Positions 1 to 5,634 are shown, counted from the stretch's first letter. The stretch: 6,638 nt of DNA from an uncultured Clostridia bacterium (GCA_947631875.1 CANRMV010000060.1:1-6638); one strand, 5' to 3'. Program-made: numbers and translations. The notes: generated by a model not told the origin, from the sequence alone.

Positions 1-46
1 GCTGTTAACCACAAGGTCGTAGGTTCGAATCCTATCTCCGGAGCCA
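1..46 (+). tRNA. tRNA-Asn (GUU), 3' part only
   Basis: The window opens inside the anticodon arm. The loop CTGTTAA (2-8) gives anticodon GTT at 4-6, which reads Asn codons. Then come the 3' strand of the anticodon stem (9-13), the variable loop (14-18), T-stem GTAGG (19-23), T-loop TTCGAAT (24-30), T-stem CCTAT (31-35, with one G-T wobble), the acceptor 3' strand CTCCGGA (36-42), discriminator G43 and an encoded CCA (44-46). A G discriminator fits tRNA-Asn. The 5' half lies outside the window. The 3' end from the T-loop onward is copied at 392-413. Confidence 0.93.
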
Positions 47-157
47 GTTCGCAATCTGCACTCTTGCTTGTTTTTGCCGTAGGTCAAGACAGCAAGAGTT
101 TTTTTACGGCAAAAATCTGCGCCTTCTCGTTTGATTGCTCACTTCACCCCAAAAATG
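25..157 (+). repeat. Direct repeat copy 1: tRNA-Asn 3' end plus downstream sequence
   Basis: This 133-bp stretch starts in the tRNA T-loop, includes the tRNA 3' end and CCA, and runs 111 bp past it. It recurs at 392-524 at a constant offset of 367 bp with no gaps and three substitutions (84/451, 106/473, 154/521). It contains two overlapping inverted repeats: 60-68 with 91-99 (ACTCTTGCT / AGCAAGAGT) and 71-81 with 105-115 (TTTTTGCCGTA / TACGGCAAAAA). The boundary inside a tRNA resembles integration-site duplications, but no integrase gene or sizeable insert is present. Confidence 0.9.
60..105 (+). terminator. Intrinsic terminator of the tRNA-Asn transcript
   Basis: A 9-bp perfect stem (60-68 with 91-99) is followed directly by a run of seven T residues, 14 bases past the tRNA CCA end. 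The loop is long (22 nt) and contains the left arm of a second inverted repeat whose right arm (105-115) lies just beyond the T run. The two pairings interleave, so they are mutually exclusive or form a pseudoknot. A second copy of the stem is at 427-435 with 458-466. Confidence 0.6.
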
Positions 158-173
158 AAAAACATTTTTGGGG
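147..173. repeat. 11-bp perfect hairpin at the right edge of repeat copy 1
   Basis: The arms CCCCAAAAATG (147-157) and CATTTTTGGGG (163-173) are perfectly complementary around an AAAAA loop. The left arm is the last 11 bases of the 133-bp repeat. The right arm lies in the unique sequence between the copies. Copy 2 has CCCCAAACATG followed by unrelated sequence, so it lacks the right arm. The structure therefore marks a junction, either as the end of an insertion or as a deletion scar. Confidence 0.75.
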
Positions 174-391
174 ACCCTTTGATAAAATGTAAAAGCGTGT
201 TTTTTTGTTTCACTTTATTGACCTTGTGGGCAGGCTCTGCCTGCGATTTACATCCGCAAATCTTAACAGCCACACCCAAACACAAAGTGCTTCCACATAA
301 AAAAACAAAATCCACACGCGTGTGTCGTAGGCTCAACCGAAGCAAGAGGGCAGTGTGGTTGATGGGCTTATATCCCAGACATAAGCCCATA
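158..391. other. Non-coding interval between the two direct repeats, hairpin-rich
   Basis: No credible gene is present: open frames crossing this interval run through the repeats and have low-complexity translations. Visible structures are GCAGGC/GCCTGC (230-235 with 239-244, TCT loop), the 12-bp palindrome CACACGCGTGTG (313-324), and a 10-bp perfect hairpin ATGGGCTTAT/ATAAGCCCAT (362-371 with 381-390) that abuts copy 2. Bases 324-348 resemble the repeat core at 76-98, sharing CGTAGG and AGCAAGAG. Bases 324-331 (GTCGTAGG) also match tRNA bases 16-23. Confidence 0.6.
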
Positions 392-524
392 TCGAATCCT
401 ATCTCCGGAGCCAGTTCGCAATCTGCACTCTTGCTTGTTTTTGCCGTAGGACAAGACAGCAAGAGTTTTTTTTCGGCAAAAATCTGCGCCTTCTCGTTTG
501 ATTGCTCACTTCACCCCAAACATG
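392..524 (+). repeat. Direct repeat copy 2, including a tRNA-Asn 3'-end fragment
   Basis: This is the second copy of the 133-bp repeat, 130 of 133 bases identical to 25-157. Its first 22 bases (392-413) are the tRNA T-loop remainder, T-stem 3' strand, acceptor 3' strand, discriminator and CCA, with no matching tRNA 5' half in front, so the fragment cannot be a working tRNA. The terminator-like stem (427-435 with 458-466, followed by T8) is kept. The second inverted repeat (438-448 with 472-482) has one mismatch caused by the change at 473. Confidence 0.9.
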
Positions 525-560
525 TGAATAGGAATATTTATTTTTTTTGCTTAAAATATT

Positions 561-588
561 TTGAAATATTTTTTATTTAGATTATATT
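561..588 (+). promoter_or_regulatory. Possible weak promoter of the methyltransferase gene
   Basis: TTGAAA (561-566) and TATATT (583-588) are separated by 16 bp. The predicted start would fall only a few bases before the ribosome binding site (596-600), giving almost no leader. The stretch is very AT-rich, so such matches arise easily by chance. Confidence 0.3.
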
Positions 589-606
589 ACTTCTTAGGAG
601 AGAAAA

Positions 607-1380
607 ATGAAAAATTTCGATAAAACACCTTCTTTTTATAACAGCAAAGAAGTTTTTGATAAATATTTAAACAACACAAGTTATTATAAAGCAATTCAAA
701 AGTGCTTAATTAAGATAGTAAATTTTGTGAATCCCAAAAAAGTAATAGAACTTGGAAGTGCCACTGGCTCTTCCACATTTAAAGTGGCAGAAAAGTTTAA
801 AAATACAAAAATTGTTGGCTATGATTTTAGAGCAAATATTGTTGAAGAGGCAAAAAAGTTAAACAAATTTGATAATGTCGATTTTATTTGTAAAGACATG
901 CTTGATTTTGCAAAAGAAAAAACAAATGCAGATATGATTTTTCTTTTGTATGCTTTTCATCATATTATTGACCCCTTACAAACAAAGATTGACTTTTTAA
1001 AAAATCTACATAAAAATATGAAAATTGGTGCATACATTTGCATTTTGGAAACATTTATTCCGGAAGATATCGGGCTGAATGATAAAGAAAAAATCGTCAA
1101 TTTTTGGCAGTTGCGTTCACAAGAAGGCTATGCCTCCACCTTTTGGAATGCGTTAAAAGGAAGGGATGTAAAAGTCGAAAACCTGACAAGGGCCAAGGAA
1201 ATTGCGGCCTTTTGTAAAGAGAACGAATATGAAGCAGGACTACTTGTTGCAGAAAGAAAAGATGAATATCTAGTACATAAAAGTTGGATAAAAAACGAAG
1301 CAGAGAAAATAGGTTTTAAAACAATTTTGATAGAGGACATCAATGCAATAGGTGAAGGAGTTATTCTATTACAAAAATAA
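607..1380 (+). CDS. Class I SAM-dependent methyltransferase, substrate unknown
   Basis: A 257-residue soluble protein with a Rossmann-type S-adenosylmethionine-binding fold. Motif I is VIELGSATG (residues 46-54). The acidic residue that usually binds the SAM ribose is in GYD (Asp73). Motif III is the KDML segment (Asp97), and motif IV with the following strand is ADMIFLLYAFHH (108-119). The C-terminal half (about 160-257) ends in a beta-strand-like segment, EGVILLQ, typical of the fold. No membrane segment or signal peptide is seen. The ATG at 607 is chosen because TAGGAG (595-600) lies at ideal spacing. The gene stands alone, converging with the sigma-factor gene. The family acts on small molecules, RNA or protein, and nothing here decides which. 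Confidence 0.88.
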   Translation: MKNFDKTPSFYNSKEVFDKYLNNTSYYKAIQKCLIKIVNFVNPKKVIELGSATGSSTFKVAEKFKNTKIVGYDFRANIVEEAKKLNKFDNVDFICKDMLDFAKEKTNADMIFLLYAFHHIIDPLQTKIDFLKNLHKNMKIGAYICILETFIPEDIGLNDKEKIVNFWQLRSQEGYASTFWNALKGRDVKVENLTRAKEIAAFCKENEYEAGLLVAERKDEYLVHKSWIKNEAEKIGFKTILIEDINAIGEGVILLQK

Positions 1381-1381
1381 T

Positions 1382-1439
1382 TTTTTTATAAAAATGGCAA
1401 AATTTGTAAAAAAACTGCAAAAATTGCAGTTTTTTTGAT
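1382..1439. repeat. Terminator cassette, copy 1
   Basis: About 58 bp, identical to 2959-3018 except for two single-T length differences. It comprises a 26-bp arm with TGGCAAAATTTGT and the hairpin at 1408-1436. Only the hairpin is needed for termination, so conservation of the flanking arm points to a copied unit. A further stretch to the right (1450-1466, ATTTTTAGATATATTTT) resembles 3018-3034 at the end of the ABC gene. Confidence 0.85.
1408..1436. terminator. Bidirectional intrinsic terminator between methyltransferase and sigma-factor genes
   Basis: A 13-bp perfect stem (1408-1420 with 1424-1436) has core CTGCAA/TTGCAG and an AAA loop, with A7 on the left and T7 on the right. It can therefore stop transcription from both the rightward methyltransferase gene (stop at 1380) and the leftward sigma-factor gene (stop at 1472). 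Confidence 0.85.
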
Positions 1440-1471
1440 TTTTTTTGCATTTTTAGATATATTTTGTGTTT

Positions 1472-2833
1472 TTAAACTTTTCCTCTCTCTTTTTCTGTTG
1501 AAGATGTACGCTCTTTGGTTTTGTAGTTTTCGTTTGCAACCACCCCTGCAACCCCTTTCTCTTTGATGTTTTGCTCAGTGGCATTATCATCTTTCAAAAC
1601 CCCTTCTTTTGATAAAGCAGATAACGTGCATTTAAGAGCAGTTTTCATATCAACTTGGTCGGCATTTTTCACAACTTTACTGCTTTTCAACTTCTTTGTT
1701 CTTTTTGGAACTTCCTCGCCGCGCTGCAAACCCTCTGCTTTAAACTTTGTAATAACAAGTTGCACAGTTCCCCTTGAAACAGAATAATGTTTGGCAATTT
1801 CAGCAATGGACTTGCCCCCTTTCAACCAATCTTCCCAAATATTTTTGTTTCTCTCTGCTCTTGCATCTGCAAACGGATAAACTCGCATTCTTTTCGGAAA
1901 TTCAATATTATTCTCTACACAAAATTTCTTAAAATCCCTAGCCATAAAAGAAATATACGGTTCTTTAATATAGTGCTTTTTTGCAATTTCATGCAAACCA
2001 AGTTCACCTTTAAAATAATCCGTCAAGACTTCTTGCTCTTCCTTTCCCTGCAATTTCAAGGCTTGCTCAAATGTGGTAGGACAAATTTCTATGGGTTCTT
2101 CCACTATCGGTAAAACCTCAACACCATTTTCATAAGCATCCAAAATCATGGTTTTAATTCGACCAACCAAACGCGAAACATATTCTCTTGACAAATTTAA
2201 TGTTTTTGCAACTTCTATTTGTGTTTTTCCTTCAACAAAGCATTTATTAAAAATAAACCTCTCTCTTTTGGCTAAACGCGGAATAATGTTTTTCAAAATA
2301 TGATTAACATCCACATCAGTTGCTAAGTTTTCTTCCGTGAACCTTTCGTCCATAAGCACATCTTCATAGGTAAGTTCATCACCATCCTTGTTGTAGTGTG
2401 CAGGAGAATAAAACGAAACAAGCACTGCATTGTTTTTCAAATTTTTAGCACAATTAAATTTATTTAAAAATTTGTGACGTATTTCCGGCCTCAAAAATGC
2501 ACAAAAAGATTCCCCTTTTGAAAGGTCAAATTTTTCAACTGCACCCATGATGAACAATGAAAGGTCTTGCACCAAATCATCATTTTGATTAAAATAGAAT
2601 TTATATATCAAATTTTGAAAATATTTATAAGAAAAACTAACTGCAAATCTCAAATTCCCACACACAAGTTCATTTCTAATTTTGATGTCGCCTGTTTCTT
2701 TGTATTTTTTAAGAAGTTGCAAGTTTTCTTCATTGGTGAGCGCTTTGGGAAAAGAACCGACATCCTCTTTCCATTTCTTCAAAGTTTCTTTGTCGACATT
2801 TGTCTGTGTAAATTTTTGTTTTGTCCTTTCCAT
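1472..2833 (-). CDS. Sigma-70-family RNA polymerase sigma factor with extra C-terminal HTH-containing extension
   Basis: A 453-residue protein, predicted to direct RNA polymerase to a subset of promoters. Region 1.2/2.1 is about residues 33-72 (LTNEENLQLLKKY then NLRFAVSFSYKY). Region 2.2-2.4 is about 85-125 (DDLVQDLSLFIMGAVEKFDL, then FLRPEIRHKFLNKF). Region 4 is about 183-233: LAKRERFIF, then the helix-turn-helix TQIEVAKTLNLSREYVSRL (204-222). An ordinary sigma factor would end near residue 240. Here about 210 residues follow, with two more HTH-like segments (LGLHEIAKKHYIKEPYISF, 278-296; KSIAEIAKHYSVSRGTVQLV, 341-360) and a charged Lys/Glu-rich tail (about 373-453). Region 2.4 lacks the paired tryptophans of housekeeping factors, so an alternative or phage-like factor is likely. 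ATG 2833 has AAAGGG upstream at good spacing. No anti-sigma gene is adjacent. Confidence 0.82.
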   Translation of the reverse strand: MERTKQKFTQTNVDKETLKKWKEDVGSFPKALTNEENLQLLKKYKETGDIKIRNELVCGNLRFAVSFSYKYFQNLIYKFYFNQNDDLVQDLSLFIMGAVEKFDLSKGESFCAFLRPEIRHKFLNKFNCAKNLKNNAVLVSFYSPAHYNKDGDELTYEDVLMDERFTEENLATDVDVNHILKNIIPRLAKRERFIFNKCFVEGKTQIEVAKTLNLSREYVSRLVGRIKTMILDAYENGVEVLPIVEEPIEICPTTFEQALKLQGKEEQEVLTDYFKGELGLHEIAKKHYIKEPYISFMARDFKKFCVENNIEFPKRMRVYPFADARAERNKNIWEDWLKGGKSIAEIAKHYSVSRGTVQLVITKFKAEGLQRGEEVPKRTKKLKSSKVVKNADQVDMKTALKCTLSALSKEGVLKDDNATEQNIKEKGVAGVVANENYKTKERTSSTEKERGKV

Positions 2834-2862
2834 TCAAATTCCCTTTGTGTTTGTTTAACAAC

Positions 2863-2890
2863 ATTTTACCACAAAGGCGAAATTTGTCAA
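2863..2890 (-). promoter_or_regulatory. Sigma-A-type promoter of the sigma-factor gene
   Basis: On the minus strand, TTGACA (2885-2890) and TAAAAT (2863-2868) are 16 bp apart, and the -10 box is preceded by TGG (an extended -10). Transcription would start near 2856, giving a short leader before the ATG at 2833. A strong housekeeping promoter suggests the gene is expressed without autoregulation. Confidence 0.75.
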
Positions 2891-2958
2891 GACCTTTTTG
2901 GTTTTTAGTTCAAAAAACACATTAAACATGACAACATAAAAAACAAATTTTAAAAGAA

Positions 2959-3018
2959 TTTTTTATAAAAATGGCAAAATTTGTTAAAAAAACTGCAAAA
3001 ATTGCAGTTTTTTTTGAT
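2959..3018. repeat. Terminator cassette, copy 2
   Basis: The second copy of the cassette at 1382-1439, with one extra T at 2985 and a T8 instead of T7 run after the hairpin. It lies directly behind the ABC transporter gene, whose stop codon is at 3024-3026. Confidence 0.85.
2986..3014 (-). terminator. Intrinsic terminator of the ABC transporter gene
   Basis: A 13-bp perfect stem (2986-2998 with 3002-3014) with core CTGCAA/TTGCAG and a 3-nt loop. Read leftward, it is followed by T7 (2992-2986 on the complement) and begins about 10 bases after the ABC stop codon. The symmetric A/T tracts would allow function in both directions. Confidence 0.85.
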
Positions 3019-3023
3019 ATTTT

Positions 3024-4841
3024 TTAGATATTTTCTGCCAAAAACATTGCTTTGAATTTTTCATTTCTTTCAAAGAGCTCATCAAAAGTTCCTTCGTCAA
3101 CAATCTCGCCATTGTCCAAAAAGAAAATTTTGTCCACATTTTTGATGGTTGAAAGTCTGTGTGCAACAATGATTATTGTGCTTTTTCCTTTAAGGGCATC
3201 AATGCTCCTTTTAACTTCTTCTTGTGCAAAGTTATCCAATGAACTTGTGCTTTCGTCAAAGATGATTATGTTAGAATTTCTAAGCAGCGCCCTTGCGATT
3301 GCCAACCTTTGCTTTTGACCGCCTGACAATTTTATTCCACTCTCGCCCACTCTTGTGTCTATGCCCTTTGGCAAAGTTTCAACAAATTCATATAAAGATG
3401 CTTTTTTAAGTGCATCAACAATTTCGTCATCTGTGGCCTCTGCCTTTGCAAGAAGTAAATTTTCTTTTATTGTCATATCGAAAATGTATGGAAATTGATT
3501 TACAAGAGAAATTGTTTTTCTTAAAGTTTCTTTGTTTAAAGAATTTATATTTTGCCCGTCAATCAAAACCTCACCACTGTCCGCCTCATACATTTTGGAC
3601 ATAAGATTTAATATAGTTGATTTTCCGCTTCCAGACTTTCCAACAAAAGCAACTGTTGTGTTTGGTTGAATTTCAAAAGACAAATCTTGAAAAATTTTGT
3701 TTTCTGCAACCAAAATTCTCTCTCGCCTATATTCACCCGGCCTTTTAAACAAACTAAATTTCTTTTCTGGCGTTTGCCATTCATATTCTCTGAAAGTGTA
3801 CGAAACATCTTTAAATTCAATTTTCCCAACAGGATTTTCAATGGTCTCTGTGCCAAAATGTTCGGTTACAAATTCGTCCTCGTCAAACAGCGCAAACATT
3901 CTTCCATGACTGACTTTGATGTCCACAAAACTGTTTGCCAAAGTGCCAACTCCCATAACCAAATTCCACAAGTAGCCACGATTTGTGTAAATGATAATAA
4001 ACGCTTCTATTGACAGCAAACTCACGCTGATTTGCATGAGGTGTGCGCCGAAAATAAGCACCAAAATTGAGCCCACACCAATCAACCAGTTTCGCGCCGA
4101 CCACATCCACATGTCGGTCATATCCATTCTGTATCTCGACTGCCTGTAACTCACATATTTTTCTTTGGAAACTTCTGAGAGTTTTGTTTCCAAACCAAGT
4201 GATTTTATGTCCTTTTCGCTTCTAACAATTTCAGTTGTCAGCGAGTTTATCATATCGTTTTTCTTTCTTACATCTGCGCGATTTCTACGTCTAATTTTAA
4301 CTCGAATGTATTCCAAAACAAATCCAATAATCACAATCGCCAGCAAAAGCAGAGCAACCCACAAATTGAGCGTGGCAATATAAATGACGATAACAAAAGC
4401 GGTGATGATGTTCATAATTGTGTCCACAACATTTGTTAGTGCATCCACAATTCTGGCTGGGTCCTCAACAATTCTCTGCACAAATGTGCCCGTGTCATGA
4501 TCATTATAGGTTTTTGAATTTAGTTTAAAAGCCTGTTTGGCAAGGTCTAGATTCAAATCCGCCATAACTTTGTTGGAATATTTAAAATAAATCCAATTCA
4601 CAATAAGCCAGCAAATTCTTTGGAAAACCATTATTCCAACGCTAATCCACATCATAATAATTGCCTGTCCAAAGTTTTCATCTTTGATAAAAGTTAAAAC
4701 TTTTGCAATATACACGGCAAAAAACACATCGCACACTGCTGCCAAAATCATTAAAAAGATATATGATGCTATTGGCCACTTGATTTTTGCAAGATAGATG
4801 CCAATATTAGGTTTTTTATTTATTTTTTCTGCTTTTTTCAT
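3024..4841 (-). CDS. ABC exporter half-transporter (fused membrane and ATPase domains)
   Basis: A 605-residue membrane protein that should dimerise to drive ATP-dependent export. The membrane domain spans about residues 20-310, with six hydrophobic segments near 21-48, 58-84, 134-156, 158-178, 251-270 and 275-305. The ATPase domain has A-loop Tyr348, Walker A GKSGSGKST (401-409), Q-loop Gln449, signature LSGGQ (505-509), Walker B IIIFDE (525-530, catalytic Glu530), D-loop SLD (534-536) and H-loop His561. All catalytic residues are intact. A charged insert (about 351-381) separates the A-loop strand from Walker A. No peptidase domain is seen. The ATG at 4841 is chosen because GGAGGT (4848-4853) sits 6 bases ahead. 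A TTG at 4880 in frame lacks such a site. There is no second half-transporter, so a homodimer is likely. The substrate cannot be told; lipid, peptide or drug export are all possible. Confidence 0.92.
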   Translation of the reverse strand: MKKAEKINKKPNIGIYLAKIKWPIASYIFLMILAAVCDVFFAVYIAKVLTFIKDENFGQAIIMMWISVGIMVFQRICWLIVNWIYFKYSNKVMADLNLDLAKQAFKLNSKTYNDHDTGTFVQRIVEDPARIVDALTNVVDTIMNIITAFVIVIYIATLNLWVALLLLAIVIIGFVLEYIRVKIRRRNRADVRKKNDMINSLTTEIVRSEKDIKSLGLETKLSEVSKEKYVSYRQSRYRMDMTDMWMWSARNWLIGVGSILVLIFGAHLMQISVSLLSIEAFIIIYTNRGYLWNLVMGVGTLANSFVDIKVSHGRMFALFDEDEFVTEHFGTETIENPVGKIEFKDVSYTFREYEWQTPEKKFSLFKRPGEYRRERILVAENKIFQDLSFEIQPNTTVAFVGKSGSGKSTILNLMSKMYEADSGEVLIDGQNINSLNKETLRKTISLVNQFPYIFDMTIKENLLLAKAEATDDEIVDALKKASLYEFVETLPKGIDTRVGESGIKLSGGQKQRLAIARALLRNSNIIIFDESTSSLDNFAQEEVKRSIDALKGKSTIIIVAHRLSTIKNVDKIFFLDNGEIVDEGTFDELFERNEKFKAMFLAENI

Positions 4842-4885
4842 AAATTTACCTCCGTTTTCATGCGAAGGCACAACAACCAACGCAT
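4838..4885 (-). CDS. Possible leader mini-ORF 2, overlapping the ABC start codon
   Basis: A 15-codon frame, MRWLLCLRMKTEVNL, whose TGA stop overlaps the ABC start in the arrangement ATGA. It contains the ABC ribosome binding site. It has no clear ribosome binding site of its own, and its ATG lies in a hairpin formed by CATGCG/CGCATG (4859-4864 with 4881-4886). If translated, it would couple translation to the exporter gene. The weak initiation context keeps this uncertain. Confidence 0.3.
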   Translation of the reverse strand: MRWLLCLRMKTEVNL

Positions 4886-4891
4886 GAAGAA

Positions 4892-4927
4892 TTAATTATT
4901 AAGTTCCAAAACACCATAGAAAACCAT
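4892..4927 (-). CDS. Possible leader peptide mini-ORF 1 of the ABC gene
   Basis: An 11-codon frame, MVFYGVLELNN, ends in TAA. It has a good ribosome binding site, AGGAG (4937-4941), 9 bases before its ATG, and lies entirely within the predicted ABC transcript leader between the promoter (4964-4992) and the ABC start. Small translated leaders ahead of exporter genes can sense ribosome-targeting drugs by stalling. That role is inference here, as I see no known stalling motif. Confidence 0.45.
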   Translation of the reverse strand: MVFYGVLELNN

Positions 4928-4963
4928 TTTTTTAATCTCCTTTTGTTAAGTGTTGTCGTATAA

Positions 4964-4992
4964 AATATAACAAACCTTTCAAAACTTGTCAA
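4964..4992 (-). promoter_or_regulatory. Sigma-A-type promoter of the ABC transporter gene
   Basis: On the minus strand, TTGACA (4987-4992) and TATATT (4964-4969) are separated by exactly 17 bp. Initiation near 4957 would give a leader of about 115 nt before the ABC ATG, long compared with its neighbours, and it holds both mini-ORFs and a small hairpin. Confidence 0.8.
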
Positions 4993-5003
4993 TAAATTTT
5001 TTG

Positions 5004-5034
5004 AAAAAAATAAAAATGAGCAAATTTGCTCATT
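5004..5034 (-). terminator. Intrinsic terminator after the small hypothetical gene
   Basis: A 20-bp perfect palindrome (5015-5034; AATGAGCAAA and its complement) is followed leftward by a T-rich tail (T5, A, T7 on the minus strand, 5017-5004). It lies about 38 bases beyond the stop codon at 5072 and just upstream of the ABC promoter, separating the two transcription units. Confidence 0.85.
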
Positions 5035-5071
5035 CTTAAAATAATAGTGCATTTTTATATTCCAGTTTGAA

Positions 5072-5485
5072 TTAGCACACTTCCAATTTTTTCTTTTGTG
5101 GTGGCTGAACACCCAAAATTTCTAGAATTTGTTTAACTTCTTTTCTGCCTTGCAAAATTAGATATGTATGCAATTTTTGGTCTTTTGTCCAAATTTTAAG
5201 TTTAGAAAGCAAAAACACGCCATCGCCAGTCACTTTTGCCGCCTCAATTATTGTTTTGTCAAAGGCGACACCTTTTTCATACACAAGTTTTTCATAATTG
5301 AAAGGAATGATTAAAAGTTTGTCCCCAGCCAAAGAAACAGAAAACTTTGTGGCATTTTTCTCTGCGAACAGGCTTCTTCCAGAAAATTCTCCTCCATTAT
5401 CGCCTTGAAGAACCGCCACCAAATCTTTGTCTGCAACGCCGTTGGAGGACAATTCTTTTCTTAAATCTTCAATCTCGTAACTCAT
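5072..5485 (-). CDS. Small soluble protein of unknown function, possibly PH-like fold
   Basis: 137 residues. I do not recognise the family. The N-terminal 25 residues are charged and helix-like (MSYEIEDLRKEL). Residues about 45-112 alternate short hydrophobic strands and turns (KFSVSLAGDKLLIIPF, VAFDKTIIEAAKV, GVFLLSKLKIWT, KLHTYLILQ). A helix follows (KEVKQILEIL, 115-124), then a Pro/Lys-rich tail. Several strands then one helix is compatible with a bacterial pleckstrin-homology-like domain, but this is inferred from pattern only. There is no signal peptide, membrane span or catalytic motif. The ATG at 5485 has AGGAGG (5491-5496) at ideal spacing, and a strong promoter lies upstream. The gene is monocistronic, with its own terminator. 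Confidence 0.8.
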   Translation of the reverse strand: MSYEIEDLRKELSSNGVADKDLVAVLQGDNGGEFSGRSLFAEKNATKFSVSLAGDKLLIIPFNYEKLVYEKGVAFDKTIIEAAKVTGDGVFLLSKLKIWTKDQKLHTYLILQGRKEVKQILEILGVQPPQKKKLEVC

Positions 5486-5506
5486 ATCCCCCTCCTTTAC
5501 GAAAAT

Positions 5507-5535
5507 ATTCTATCACAAAAAACTTACTTTGTCAA
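5507..5535 (-). promoter_or_regulatory. Sigma-A-type promoter of the small hypothetical gene
   Basis: On the minus strand, TTGACA (5530-5535) and TAGAAT (5507-5512) are 17 bp apart, with TGA just before the -10 box (extended -10). The transcript would start near 5500, leaving almost no leader before the ribosome binding site at 5491-5496. The -35 box abuts the hairpin repeat at 5538-5569. Confidence 0.78.
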
Positions 5536-5537
5536 CC

Positions 5538-5569
5538 CCTACTTTTCTTTTGGAAAAAAGAAAAGTAGG
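5538..5569. repeat. 14-bp perfect hairpin repeat next to a promoter
   Basis: The arms CCTACTTTTCTTTT (5538-5551) and AAAAGAAAAGTAGG (5556-5569) are exact complements around a GGAA loop. A related fragment, CAAAAGAAAA (5570-5579), follows. The sequence is purine/pyrimidine-biased and resembles dispersed intergenic repeats of low-GC bacteria. It begins three bases upstream of the -35 box of the small hypothetical gene. Confidence 0.8.
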
Positions 5570-5634
5570 CAAAAGAAAATCAATTAAATCGCATTCAAAT
5601 AAAAAAATGTTAATTTTAAATCTCTCAATATAGT

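Noticed and set aside
25..524. CRISPR-like direct repeat
   Set aside because: Only two long copies (133 bp) with a single 234-bp interval; neither size nor number fits a CRISPR array, and no cas gene is present.
131..580. 149-codon open frame on the plus strand, and a 107-codon frame at 139-462 on the minus strand
   Set aside because: Both run through the direct repeats and hairpins, have no ribosome binding site, and translate to low-complexity, non-protein-like sequence.
2834..2958. Possible small gene between the sigma-factor gene and the ABC terminator
   Set aside because: Apart from the sigma-gene promoter and leader, it holds only AT-rich sequence with no frame carrying a ribosome binding site.
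4842..4880. Upstream TTG start for the ABC transporter (13 extra residues)
   Set aside because: There is no ribosome binding site at 4880, whereas the ATG at 4841 has a perfect GGAGGT at ideal spacing.
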